From contig OZ234495.1 in NCBI GenBank assembly GCA_965153455.1, positions 25,726,875 to 25,790,874 of the forward strand: DNA of 64,000 bases. The letters are read 5' to 3'. Source of the DNA: Sphagnum compactum. Lineage: Eukaryota; Bryophyta; Sphagnopsida; Sphagnales. The notes below the pieces were generated by a model. It saw only the letters and a program-made list of their open reading frames with translations, made no database searches and was not told the origin of the DNA. Both the position numbers and the translations under genes were made by a program. Every line of letters begins with the position of its first letter. Position 1 is the stretch's first letter. Below, one piece after another: positions 24,776 through 37,209 of the stretch.

Positions 24776-27700
24776 CTGTTGCCCTTGAACACCACTGATA
24801 CCAACTCCAATGTCAGCCTCCTGAATCATGCCAACATCATTGGCACCATCACCAATACCAAGTGTAGTTTTTCCTGTTCCCTCCTTCACAAGCCTTGTGA
24901 TCTGTAACAAGGGAAACAGAGCATATTACAATCTGTACTGAAAAAGCTCAATACATGGCAAGAAATCATGATAACGGAAATTATCATCATTCTGCAGACT
25001 GGTCTCCTCTCGGAGACTGAATTTTTCAAAAATACAGAAAGTTGCTAGTGTACCATGGCTTTTTGTTTGGGGGAGACTCGGCAGCAAATCACAGATGCAC
25101 ATTGCACAGCCAAACTGAGCAGGTCCTTCTTCATATCATTATCAAGGGCGTACATCAAAGATTTTCCATCAATGATCAATGCATGTGGTGCATCCTCTTG
25201 ATAATCCAATTCAATTTGATGCTGACCACTTGTTATTTGTTGCCTTACACTGTCCTTTGATACCTGAACAGCAGCAAACAGCGACTTACTGCAACATGAG
25301 ATTCACAGTAATGAATAGTGCATGACACTGTGAGATCAATGCATTTTGGCAACTTAAAACAAGGATTCTCATGAGCTGACAAGAACATCAAATCATGCCA
25401 TGAGAAGCTCAACTGTCACTGCTGAAAAGTATAAAATCCTTGATATATTCTTCATGATAGTTCCCTTCATGATAAATGAAGGAGGTGGATTCAAATGACA
25501 TGAATTGAGACTGGATGCCTAAGTCATGTTTAACTCCCTACCTTAGCAATTTGTGCCTTATCTCCAAACTCCTCTGCTGAAAATACTTCAGGGTTCTCCA
25601 AACCAATAATGATCTGTTTCATGCCTTGGCGCAGCAAACTGCAAGCAAACCTGCACAAAAGAACAGCAGAAATTCAATAAACAAGCAAAAAAGCAGCAAC
25701 TATTTTGAAATGCCACTGACAGAATAGTCAATACCACAATTGTAGGTGCAACTGATCTAAAGACAGCCAATATTATCTCATCATAAGTGCTGCTCTTAGA
25801 AGTACTACTATGGATCAGTGTATTTGCAAGTATCAAATATGAACGACTTCACATACCCAATGTTGATTGCAGTTTCCTGCTTGTCACCTGTCAGCACCCA
25901 AATCTTTAAACCAGCCTGTGCAAGTCTGTCGATGCACTCAGGAACCTGTCATGCAAACCAAAATTTCAAGATCAGAAAGAAAATAGTGTTCCAACCTAAT
26001 GTGAACTCTATCCAGGAAAAAGCAGTTTCAAGCAAAGCATTTTCTGAACTTCCATTCAGTCACCTTGAAGAAACACACTCACCCCAATCTGGAGTTTATC
26101 CTCGACAGCAGTAGCACCAACAAGAATTAGCTCCTTCTCTATCATTTCCGAAGCTTTGTCTAGCAGTTCATCACGTTCACTACCAATTGTTGTTCTCGCC
26201 CTCATAAATATGACATGCCAATCTGCATATTCAGCTTCATCCAGCTTTCTGTAAGCCAGTGCCAGCGTACGTAATCCTGCCTCACCATACCCTGCAAGGT
26301 GCTTCTTTGTCGCATCCCAATAGGCTTTGCCTCCAATCCCTAATCTCTCATGTATCACACTGAAGAACACATGACCTTCACGTCTCAGCATGTTTCAGAA
26401 ACGTTTCTAAATCATCCTTCGACCTTCATTTGCGCTGGCATCTAGCAAAAGTCTTCAAATGATGATAGATTCCTCAAGCATAAGGGTAGCTAACCTGTCA
26501 GCACCCTTGCACATGAGGATGATTTGGCCATCTTCATCACGCACCACTACTGACATGCGTTTGCGAGTGCTGTTGAACTCCAGGAGATTCAGGATTTTGT
26601 ATTCTCTGCAATAATCTTCAGATCAAAATACAATTTTTGCATTTTTTCTTCACACACCCCATTAAAAAACAAGAACACACCTGACTTGTTCACTTACTTC
26701 AAGAGAGTAGAAGTACAGAAGTAACAGTACAAGACATTTAGAATATTTACTAAGTGGATGGGTGTATTGGATTTCCATTGGGTCCAGGCTCCTGTATGAC
26801 AACACTACTTTGTGTACGTTTCATGAACTCAAACCCAAACTCTCTTGCAGCAACCACAAAGGCAGCCTCATCAGGAGATTCAGCCTCATAAGTAACCATA
26901 CCCGTCACATCATCCTCGTCAGGTATGGCTGTGTGGCACACTGCAAGAATCCGAAAAACATCTGAAGGACCTCTGGATTGGGCTGATTTATCCACTGCCC
27001 CTCCATCAAGCGTTCATCTCTGAAGTTGAAGCCCTTCACTGGCAGCCTCCCTGTGTGTCCCATGGGCATCATTTCAATACTTGCACCCATACTCCTGTCT
27101 TCTTCAGTTGCTGATTCTTCTAACATCTGGGGGTCCTTCCCAAGTCGCCGGGCGGTTGCCCTTTCAACTTCGGTGACACCACGACCATAAGCCACACCTG
27201 CAATTGAGCACTTGACAAATTCCATCTGGTTGCAAGTAAGAGTTCCAGTCTTATCAGAAAGAATTGTGTCTACTTGCCCAAGCTCCTCATTCAAGTTTGA
27301 TGTACGTGCATGAGCTGGCCTATCAGTCTCCACATGGTACATCTTACGGTCATTATTTATGAACTGAGCCTGTAACACCTTCACGATTTCAATTGAAACA
27401 TAAAGAGAGATTGGAATCAGGTAGCCATAAAGGATGAGTGCAGTGACCAAGTGCAGGAGGCCTGCCAATCCAGGATTCTTGGGGTCATACTTCATATCTG
27501 TGTCATCAGGCCGTATGTACCACCATGATGGTGTCGAAACTTTTGTGCGTACTCCAAATGCAATGGATCCAATCACAGAGATCAGCACCAGGATAGTGAA
27601 AAGGAAGTAAATAATACTGTCCATCCTCCTCTCAACTCTGCTGCGCTTTGAGGGTGGATCTGTTGCATTTTGCATCACTTTTGTCTCATGTCCAGTAAAA

Positions 27701-28535
27701 ATCACTACACCAAAGACATAAGGAGTATTACGGAGCTTTGAATCTCGAAGCAACACTTGCTGAGGTCCAAGAGGCATAATTTCCTCACCATACAACGGCA
27801 GCTCACTGCAGAACAGAGTAGTGAGAACAAATCAAACTGCCAAAAAACACTTTGAATGTGCACAAAAAAGGCTCAGAGAACAGCTTTATGCAGCAACACA
27901 AGAATCAGAGACCAGGTCAGACAAACATGCATTTATACATAGCTGATCCAAGGTACTGTCACAAAATCATATTCATGTCTTTTATGCCGACAAGAGCAAG
28001 CTGGAAAGAGTTTGCATCAGGAGCAGCAAGGAGAGAATTTTTCAGATAGTGACAAGTTGTAAATTCTTCCATGCTCAACAAGATGGGTCCCTCTCAGAGA
28101 AATTCTTCAAAAGAAAGAATATATCTATATATATATATATATATATACCTGTAAAAAGCGGCGCCAATCTTCAAGAGCTTCCTTGCACATACTGACAAGG
28201 GGCAGTATAAGACTGACAGCTGAATAAGGTGACACGGAAGTGAGGGACAGTGCTGCTGCAAGAAGGAAGTAGAGATTGGCCACTCGCCGGAACTGCTCAA
28301 ACAAAGCCTTTGGGAAGAATGTGATCACATTATACTTGGTGGTGGAGACATAGTTACTCCTATACTTATATGGCTTCGCCTTATGCTTATCTGTCTGGTT
28401 ACAAAACACTAGTCTCGAAAATCCCAGACCTCCCAGAGAGGCGGCCACTTGTGCTCTCTCCATGTTTGAAGGCTTGAAGATACCGCCAAATGTGTACAGC
28501 TTGCTAAATCTCATTCTGTTCTTCCCTCGCGCCAT
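24776..28535 (-). pseudogene. P4-type ATPase (ALA phospholipid flippase), internally deleted and 3'-truncated
   Basis: Flippases move phospholipids to the cytosolic leaflet using ATP. Exons on the minus strand: 28535-28149, 27805 to about 26745, 26605-26495, 26359-26083, 25945-25857, 25650-25542, 25263-25054 and 24901-24776. Present: the N-terminus with TM1 (FRRVANLYFLLAA), the phosphorylation motif [11 protein letters not shown], the nucleotide-binding domain, [14 protein letters not shown] and GDGANDVGM. Missing: the actuator-domain exons (DGET loop), because exon 1 ends in phase 0 but the next begins two bases into a codon after only a 343-bp intron; and everything after ISGVQGQQ, including the C-terminal membrane segments. 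TM2 is shortened (LPLVSMCKEALEDW). One T is lost in the T run at 26954-26958, shifting [10 protein letters not shown]. The donor after 26750 is unclear. The donor after the last exon is GC, not GT. ATPase identity is certain; activity is very unlikely. Confidence 0.88.
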
Positions 28536-29790
28536 TGTACCTCAAATTCTTTTTCCTCCGGCCCTTGATTCCTCCTCCTCCTCCTCCTCCTCAGTCTCCA
28601 AACAAAGATTCTCTACGTGCCTCAAACTCTTCTGATCAATACTCAACTGCTACGGATCCGGATCCCTCCCCGAGAGAGGACCAAGACCTCAAAAACTATA
28701 TTCCTCTGCGAAATGGATACAATGCAGGAGGCTACTGTTTGCAACATCTAACAAACTACCGGAGCCTGAAGATGCCGAATAGCTCCTCAGATATTGTGTT
28801 TCTCCGGCCGCCAGCATCGGAGTCGGAGTGAGGGCGGCATCAACATCAATACAGGGACGAAGAGTTCAAATTCATCATCATCATCAGAAGAAGAAGAAGA
28901 GCGATGATGCACAAATAGTGGACAACCTTCAGAAGAAGGATCGCTCAAACCTGCGCTCTCATCCCTCCCCGACGGCTTTCTTCCTTTCTCCGTTTCCTTA
29001 CATTTCCGGAATTCGCCTCAACATATGTGGAAATCGCGTATCCAAACGAGAAAAACGAGGGGAGAAATTTTTTTCCTGGAAACTGATTGCAGCATTTCCC
29101 CGACAAGAAGAAGAGACGGCGAAAAACTCCTCAACGACGACGACGACGACGACGACGAAGGAAGAAAACTGCTGGAGGACAGAGGTGAAAACCCGTGCTG
29201 ATGCTGCTTCTGGAAGCCGGTGGTCCCGTATCGGAGTCAAAAGCAAGGAACAAGAACAAGAACAAGAAAAGCCGAGCTTTGCTAAAAACACCAATGAAGA
29301 GAAGAAAAGAAAGCAGTAAAAGCCGCCATTGCACAGGGAGGAGGAGGAAGAGGAGGAGGAGTCGCCTGACTGCCACTGCTGCTTCCAATAAAAGAAAACA
29401 ACAGACGACACCATCGTGAGCATCGATCGACCAGGTCTTGCCAATTTCCCCCTCCTTACCTCCCTCCCTCCCCTCCCCTCCCCTCCCCGCAGACTCCCGC
29501 CCTCACGCACACCTCCTCGACTGCCCGAGGGATGCGGTGAAGCCAAGTCTTTCCACGCGCATCGCCGTTGCGCTGCGACAACTCGCTCGCTCGCTCGCTC
29601 CCACCGGCGATGGAGCCGTAGGAGTTGACGGCCCACGACGAAACTTCCAAGAAGTTTCCCGGAAAACTTTTCTTTCTCTCTCTCTCTCTCTCTTTCGAGT
29701 TTTCCAAACAAAATGTATTTTATCTCTCTCACTCTCTCTCTCTCTCTTTCGAGTTTTTCAAAGAACCACATGGTAATAATAAAAAGGTTA
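28536..29790. promoter_or_regulatory. GC-richer 5' flank of the flippase copy, rich in microsatellites
   Basis: Upstream (right side) of the minus-strand flippase start. Contains (CTC)n near 28568-28592, (ACG)n at 29132-29158, and two (CT)n tracts around 29670-29692 and 29722-29747, each followed by TTTCGAGTTTT(C)CAAA, i.e. a local duplication. Such CT/GA tracts are common in plant 5' UTRs and core promoters. Long open frames here on both strands (for example 28998-29807 minus) are low-complexity runs of Arg, Ser, Leu or Glu and are not credible proteins. Confidence 0.5.
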
Positions 29791-30747
29791 TGATATTTTA
29801 GAGACATTTTCAGTGTAGATTAAGGTTTTGAAATAAGCTAATTTGTATTAGTTTAAAATTTCTAGAACATTGTAATAATCTTCTTTTTTTTCCTTGGAAT
29901 AAATTTTATTTTATTTTTTTGCATTATTCATTTTGATATTTTAAATGTTGGAATTAGAACCAAAGGTTACCCCAAATCGGGTACTACAAGTTACCCAAAA
30001 TTGAGGATTATTTAACGAAAAATGAGAACCAATTTAATTTGAAGAAATAAAAAATCGGATCCGAAACTACTCCCATAATTTTTTTAAATGAGAACTAAAA
30101 TCGGGTCCCACATTTAAAATGAAAAAGGAACTGAAACTAAACTAATGTGGAGCAAGAGTTCTTTGTGCCCATTTGATATTGTAGCATTTCATAGGATTGT
30201 ATTAATGTTGTGACAATGAGTACCATTGTTTTAACGTTTTTAATGTGTTGATTTTATGTGATATGCAACAACATTGAAAATTCACCTTTATGAAGGTTGT
30301 AATAACAACAATTCAATAGTTAATCAATTTGTGTTGTCTCAGCATTGATAAGATCTTATTCATGAATGTGTGTTGAAAAAATGTAAATTATGTCAAAACA
30401 ATCCCAATGCTAACTCAATACATATTGTTATGATGTCATTAACATATTGTATCAATTACCATATCAGTATTGAATCTTCAACATATAGTCATCAATTTGA
30501 TGACTTATTAATGTATGTTGTGCCAATGTTAGTCATATTTTTTTCATTGGACTAATATTGATAAGATGTCAAATATTTTAGTATTATATCAATGTCATTT
30601 CAAGACATGTTGTTACAATGTCACCTTAACATCATATCAATGATTGTATCAACATTGAACGTTGAACATATTTGTTAAGGTGTTGTAAAAGCATTCATAC
30701 AAAGAGGGGGCAAGTTTGTGATGCATTTATTATTGACATTTTCACTT
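29791..30747. other. AT-rich spacer with TTGTATT-type repeat block
   Basis: No gene. From about 30160 to 30690 the sequence repeats TGTTGT, ACAATGTCA and ATTGTATCAA words, resembling 23940-24530 on the far side of the flippase copy. Confidence 0.5.
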
Positions 30748-31365
30748 GGGTAAAAATATCCTTGGGTGGTACCACTAGGAACCACCTTAAGGAATGAAAA
30801 TGGAACCAAAAATAGTCAAATCGTTTTCTTGGGCCTTTACTTTAAATGTTTTCACAATTCAAATTTTTATTTCCATGTTTATCCATTGCATGCACTAATA
30901 TATGGCATGAAGTTTATTCTAGAGTTAAATTTTTTTTAATTTGTTAAAAATTTGTATTTTTAATTAAAATGGCCCTTTCATAAATTGATAGCCTTAACTT
31001 TGGAAATTCATAACTGATAATAACTTAAAAATAGAATGACTTCCAAATTACCTTAAGAAAAAAATTCCCAAAAAAATTTCGAAACAATGTTCCAAATTTT
31101 TATTCTTAACTAAAAAGTTTAAGAAAAGGAACCAACATTACATTCTTGAAACTTTTTTAAAATGCAATGATTAGAAACATCAAAATACAAAATATTTTTA
31201 ATATTATTGAAATTTCAAAATCTATGCAACCTAATAAATGTACTAATCAAAAAAAATAATGAAAATATTTGTTTAAATGTTTCCTATGATTTTTCAAAGT
31301 TCGATGAGTCTAAGAAATCAAAGTGTGATGGTTCCTAGTGGTACCACCCAAGGAAACTTTTACCC
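30748..31365. mobile_element. non-autonomous TIR DNA element, copy 2
   Basis: The left end begins GGGTAAAAATATCCTTGGGT and continues GGTACCACTAGGAACCAC. The right end on the opposite strand begins GGGTAAAAGTTTCCTTGGGT and continues identically with one change, giving nearly 40 bp of TIR. ACTT flanks both sides (30744-30747 and 31366-31369), a possible 4-bp target duplication. The 618-bp interior is AT-rich and non-coding. It shares the TIR core with 6616-7411. Confidence 0.75.
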
Positions 31366-31494
31366 ACTTGGTCAAGTTCTTGAGGTTGAAGGGTTCACTA
31401 TGCAAGCTTAAGAATTACATGCACTTGAAGCATTTTTGTGTTGGGATCGATTTTGTTAAAGCATTAACTTTCATGTCTGATGTGGGGCAATAAT

Positions 31495-32735
31495 GAAAGG
31501 ATATTTGTTTAGCATTTGTCATTTTTCTAACATAATGATGTTGTATATCAATATGTTTGGTTCTTTGGTGGTGATTTGGATTAGGGCAAGGTTTTCTTGG
31601 TTATCACCAAGGATCCCAGTAGTTTCATGTTATGGAAAACTTACCTCATGCACTAACTTTTTTAACCATATAGTTTCTCTAGTTAAGAGGAAGCCACCAT
31701 GTATTCCACTTTAGTCGATGAAAGCACCATAGTTGGTTGTTTTTTATTAACCCAACTCACGGCTTCATTTGCTAACAAATAGATAAAGCCCATAGTGGAC
31801 CTTTTAGAATTTAAATCTCTACCCAAGCCAATTTTAAAAATCTATTTCTTCTCCATCTCCTAAATATTCCCAAATGTTACATTTTTGGTATACACTTAAA
31901 AATTCTCTTAACACATTAATAGCTATCCAATTTTCCATGGACAGGTCATTAACTAACTATGTTCATTGCATTAGATAGATATGGTTTAGTAGCAACCATT
32001 ACATACATCAGGCATCCCACAAGTTATTTGTACATTATTCCTTTCATTTCATCAACCTCTTTTGTGGTCCTTGGCATTATTGGTTTGCATTTTGTTCTTG
32101 AACTCTATAATTATGAACACATGTTTGCAATTTTCCATGCCAAAGCATTTTAGGATCTCTTTCATGTACTTAAGTTGTCCAAGTTTAACAATTTTGCATT
32201 TTTTATCTCTCACTATTTGAACCCCAAGAAAGAGAGTTTTCCTAAAACTTTCACTTCAAATTCATATGAAATAAATTCCTTCACTATTTTAATTACTTTG
32301 AAATCCTTACTAAAGAGGAGTAAATCATTTGAATACAAGGTTAGAAAACTATTGGATGACTTTTGATTGTCTAAACAATCAATGTTAGTATTTGTTTGAT
32401 ATCTTGTGAAACCAAGAACTATGAGGAAGGTATTGATTTTTTCAGTCCAAATTTGCTAAGCTTATTTTAAGCCATAGATTGCCTTTTTGAATTTAGAAAC
32501 TAAAACCTTATGACTGTTGTCTTCATAACCTTTTGGTTACACCATGTAAATGTCTTGTTCCAAGCTCCCATTAAAAAAAAAATGTGTTTTTGACATCCAT
32601 TTGATGCACCTCAAGGTTGATAATGGATGTTAATGCTAACAATGTTTTGATAGAAAAAAACCTTCCAACATGTGTAAAAGTCTTTTTGAAGTCAAGTCCT
32701 TTGGTTTGAATTACATATTACTTAACCTATCTCAC
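31495..32735 (-). mobile_element. Ty1/copia pol remnant (reverse transcriptase and RNase H)
   Basis: On the minus strand, with several stops and shifts, the copia RT order is readable: YVIQTKGLDFKKTF at about 32700, then EVHQMDVKNTF, then SKFKKAIYGLK, then LYSNDLLLFSKDF in place of the YVDD box, then the SYEFEVKVLG region and a degenerate GCLMYVMVAT(K)P segment. The RNase H end (RTKHIDIQHHYVRK in one frame) lies near 31530-31580. No gag, integrase or LTR adjoins directly. A gag remnant of the same superfamily and strand lies at 36210-36830. Inactive. Confidence 0.75.
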
Positions 32736-33110
32736 ATTAAAAGAAATCTACAAATATATGACTAAGTTTATGACTGTTGTTCAAGTCATAAAGGTTAAAA
32801 ATGACTAAAAGCCTTAAAGTCATTATAAATGAATCATCAAGGACAATAGTCCTTTAGGACATGATGTGGCATAATGATTGACACATCATTGACACATCAG
32901 TATGCCACGTCATTAATCATAAAGGACATTCATAAAATCATTAGTCAAAGGTTAATCATTATGTAATGGTTTTTTATTATTACAAATAATGATTGATATT
33001 ATTATAATGTAAATGATGAGATATATTTTTATTTTCATTATTTTTTATTTCAATTTCTTTTAGCCTATCATTTTTTACATGTGTCACCACTTAAGCTAGG
33101 TTTAAATTAA

Positions 33111-33332
33111 TTTAATTGACCAAATAGACCACCTAGTCTACTTAAGTAGGCATTTAACTTAGACAATCTAATTAGGTATGGAATATTCGATCAATATTTC
33201 ATCGTTGACTTCAATAAAACTAATTTCATTGGCCAAATAGACCATCTAGTCTACTTAGGTAGGCACTTAACTTAGACAATCTAATTAAGTATGGAATATT
33301 CGATTAATATTCCATCGTTAACCTCAATAATG
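33111..33332 (+). repeat. tandem duplication of about 114 bp
   Basis: Two copies (from 33115 and 33229) share CCAAATAGACCA, CTAGTCTACTTA, GTAGGCA, TTAACTTAGACAATCTAATT, a TATGGAATATTCGAT word and ATCGTT. Only a handful of mismatches, so it is younger than its surroundings. Confidence 0.8.
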
Positions 33333-33564
33333 TCATTTGTGAAATTTGATCCTTTGACCCCAAGGATGGAATTGAACTCCTTTACCACCAAGCCACCCCA
33401 CTTGTTGTGTAAACAACCTAGTATTCATTTTATTTACACCATGCTTCATTTAAACATTACACACAACTTCAAATTTAATGATTCATATCTTGTTAATAAA
33501 TTGTCCAAATGAAAAAATTAAAAACTTATTCATAAATTTCTTTATAATGTACACAAATATATTA

Positions 33565-33590
33565 TGTGTGTGTGTGTGTGTGTGTGTGTG
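33565..33590. repeat. (TG)13 microsatellite
   Basis: A perfect dinucleotide run of 26 bases within AT-rich spacer. Confidence 0.9.
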
Positions 33591-34575
33591 CGAATTATTT
33601 CAAAAAAAATAATCTGAATTTTGTTATTGAATAATATTTCAATGACCATTCTTTGGGAAAAAAATTCAAACATATGATTTATAAATGGAAAAACTTTTGT
33701 GGGTTGTACAAGAATAAATAAAACGTATCTTTCATATCTTAAAACTTCATTTGATTTATGAATTTATATTATACAAACTTTCTTCCAATATATCATAGTT
33801 TTATTAATAAATTTTAATTTAGACATATGAATCCATAAAATGTATCCACATAAAATATTTATAAATGGATCATATATCAATTATAATATATAAATTTTTA
33901 TATACAATAATTTTTTATATAAGTCATAGTAAGTTGATACATATTTTTATTTACAATTAAAAATAATAATTAATATTAAATATTGAAGAATTTTCTGAAA
34001 TTATAAATGTTATTCAATTTCACACATATATTTTAATATAATTGTGTAGTACTTATTTCTATACATATAGTATATAAAATTTTATTTAAATTGATGATAA
34101 AAATTAAATGTAAAATTAAATTATATATTTACCACATCTTATATTTTTATTTTTAACTTAGATAAAATATTTAAAAATGCATCATATATTAAGTATATTC
34201 AAGAAAAATATAATTAAAACTTTTATATTTTTTATATGTATAATATTAGTCAAAATCAATTTTCGACATGTTGTGATTTCTTATGTGTGAACTTATATTG
34301 ATAGTTATTTTTGAATCATTGTAAAGTAATTTGATGATCACATCATTTTGTCATCAATTGTGAATGTCATATGGATAAATACTTGTAATGAAAAAACAAC
34401 ATCATCCTTCCTATTACCAGGTCATCATCTACTAGTTAAATGCACCATTAATATATGACTACAATTTTTTGCACATAGGATTTGAAATGATATTCTATTA
34501 CTATAGTCAATTACTAATCATTTAAAACATTTAGTCATTGACTTTTGCTTGCAAAGGACAAGATTTTTTCTAGTG

Positions 34576-36209
34576 TAAATTAATTGATTAATTATCTAAT
34601 TCAATTAATTAATTAATTAAAATGGAAACATGATCACATATTCACACTATAACCTAATTAAGCTACCTACCACCTATCCTACTTACTACCTATGGCCTAG
34701 TCTATTAATTAATTGATGACCTAACTCACCAACTATCTACCCTAACTTATTTAGCTTAAATAGGTCTAAACTTCATAATATAGTGGCCTACTAACTACAC
34801 ATAGTAAACTAACATACTACTACTTAAGCTAATCAATTAAGTATGCAAGCTAGATGAAATCATACTAACATGTACCATTAGTAGTCATAACCATTGTTTA
34901 AAAACAACCTAAAACAGTTTAAAATTAGTTTTAACAGTAAAAGCACAATTTGAAAAAAATTAATTATGACATATTTTGAGATTTTAAAAATATACACCTT
35001 AACATAATAATAGTAAATTTTTTTTTTAAGAAAATGTATTAAAAGGATTTTAAAAATATTCTTTAAAAAAAAACAATGGTTTAAAGGGGCACATGTGGCT
35101 CCTAATAGCATGGTTGGACCCAGCTAGGCTAGGCTACCAAGGTACACATGATTACTTAATTTAACATAACCTGTTAAGCTTATTTAACTTAGTTTACCAA
35201 CAAGGTTATAGTAACATTTTCTAACAACCTGTTAGCTATTAGATATTAAATCATGGAAGACCCATGGATGTGTACATTGAAAGGATAATAGTCCAATTGA
35301 AATAGCAAATTTTGTCATGTGTGGTCTATATGTTTTTGTACATGTGATTGAATATATTGTTGGAGTTGTAAAAACTTTTATTATAGTTACAAAAATAACT
35401 ACGTTATCATCCATTGATGAATGTAATCAAAATTGGATGACATTATTCATTTTTCATCTATATTTTCAATGAAAATCATATTAGTTGTAAGTTGTATTTG
35501 CATTTGGATGCCAGCATGGTAAAATGTACACAAAAAATAATGTAAGCAATAAAATACTAAGGTCTCTAAATAAAAGGATTAACAAGTAGATGATTTTATA
35601 GAGATAATAATATTATTTTTGGGTAAATTATTTCTTAACTCTTGTTTGCATAGAATTCAAAAGCTAAATTATTATAATCATGTTTTTTTAAACTTCTTGC
35701 AAGTACTTGAAATTGACCTAAAATTTGTGGCAATTTGAAAAATAAAGTTCAAGTACTTGAAAGTAGGTGAAATGTTTTTGCAAGTACTTGGGTTTTTTTC
35801 CAAGCACTTCAATATTGATGTGGTGAACAATCTAAAATAACGTTTTTGGTTAATGGAATTTGTTTTCATAATTAAAATCATCCCCAACTTTGAAAAATGA
35901 CGTAATTGTTGGGGATACTTTTGGGGCATTTTTTCAAGTCCAAATGATATAACACAAATTGCTTTGAAAAGCTAAAGGGAGGTTAAAGATGCCTATGAAT
36001 TTTTTTTCAAATGCTAAAGGAAGGTTATAAGTTTAAAAGATTGTGTTTTTTCTTGTTTTCAAGTAGAAAACAAGGTAACAAGTATGTACAAAATATCTTA
36101 CTTGCACCCATTTATGACTAGAATTTGGTTCAACCTTTCCTATAGTTGCATATGTAACTATAACAAGTTGCAACTACATGGACACGTATGATTAACACAC
36201 TGTTATTGA
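34576..36209. other. gene-free AT-rich DNA
   Basis: No gene recognised. 34660-34860 repeats CTACCTACC/CTAACT-like words. 35690-35815 repeats CAAGTACTTGAAA-type words on both strands (AAGTACTTGAAATTG, CAAGTACTTGAAAGT, CAAGTACTTGGG), a small palindromic cluster. Confidence 0.45.
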
Positions 36210-36830
36210 AAAATAAGTTGGTTTGGATGTGTTAGTCGCATAATAGTTGCAAAAATATGGTCAAAATGGACAACACTTTTTCTAATGAAACCTTGCAAAA
36301 GACTTTGTTGGGAAGGCGACTTCCCACATAAGTTTATTTGGGTCAATGGACTTTGGTGACTCCAAGGACGTGACAAGACTTCATAACGTTTAGGCAAACT
36401 CATTAACATGACCATTGATCACTTTCACCTTAACAAGGATGGGTGCTCCAATGGCATTCAAATCCTTTGCCGTAGTTCCTAGTTTGCTTAAATGTTGTTC
36501 CATTTTGTCACTTGGACCCAATTGGTAGGTGAAGAATTTTCTTGTCAAGAACAATGTGTTCATCAAGACTTTGTCCACATACCACAGAATGCTTCCCATA
36601 TTAGACCTTTTATAGTGGTCTTTCTTTTCATTACAAACAATTGATTGTTAAACAAACTTTGTAAGATGAAGTTTCAAGTTTGACTTTCTTTTTTTGCCTA
36701 CGCAAATATTGCAATTGCATCACTTTCATTCGGCTTTACATCTTTCCCATCTATTAGACCCCACAACTCTCTAGCTTCATCATAATCTCCAATTTAAAAT
36801 GTTAGAGCATGAAGTCCTTCCTTGCAAACT
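36210..36830 (-). mobile_element. Ty1/copia gag remnant
   Basis: Reading minus from about 36800: ELWGLIDGKDVKPNESDA (the copia gag N-terminal segment), a stop, then FLTRKFFTYQL, EQHLSKLGTTAKDLNAIGAP and, after another stop, VMLMSLPKRYEVL. This is the order of the UBN2/gag domain of Ty1/copia elements. At least three disruptions make it inactive. It may belong to the same insertion as the pol remnant 3.5 kb away on the same strand. Confidence 0.75.
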
Positions 36831-36867
36831 TATCTATATACCCAAAAACGGGCCCATAACTTATGAA

Positions 36868-37095
36868 AAAGTAGAGTCTTCCATTATACATAAGGACTAA
36901 GAACAATCACTACAAATAAATAAAAGAGAAGAATAATGTTTTGAAATTGACACCTTAAAACAATAATGAAACTAATAAGAGAACTTGGGATGAAATTAGA
37001 GTGAACTCAGAAGTACTTGAAAAGATCAAACATCATTGACTAACAAATGATAATATCAATGTTGGTAGGTGAAAACATTTATCACGTAAAGAAAA
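36868..37095 (+). repeat. dispersed 225-bp repeat, copy B (partner 23424-23650)
   Basis: See copy A for the shared words. It lies between the copia gag remnant and the PPR pseudogene, in the same orientation as copy A. Confidence 0.65.
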
Positions 37096-37209
37096 TCACA
37101 CTCATTTTGGCGTGAGGACCGATGAAACCTGCCATGGGTGGCAGCTGAGATCGTTGCAATAGCACCAGGCACAGAGTGTAATTGAACAGTTTTACATGGA
37201 ATCAGAAGC

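Larger units (their letters stand above)
32733..34575. mobile_element. possible CACTA-like element inserted beside copia pol
   Basis: The left end CACATTAAAAGAAATC coincides with the abrupt end of the copia RT similarity. The right end, read on the other strand, is CACTAGAAAAAATC, a CACTA-type terminus. Sub-terminal words (GACTAA, AGTCAT, GGACAA) recur near both ends. No 3-bp target duplication is obvious and no transposase is seen. Tentative. Confidence 0.3.

Noticed and set aside
28998-29807. 269-residue minus-strand open frame, the longest simple open frame in the 5' region of the flippase copy
   Set aside because: Composition is Arg/Glu/Ser/Leu low complexity produced by CT, CTC and ACG microsatellites; no domain and no conserved start.
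33330-33410. tRNA-like SINE promoter on the minus strand (GGCTTGGTGGTAAAG and AGTTCAATTCC)
   Set aside because: The A-box-like and B-box-like words are less than 15 bp apart instead of about 30, and no cloverleaf can be drawn.
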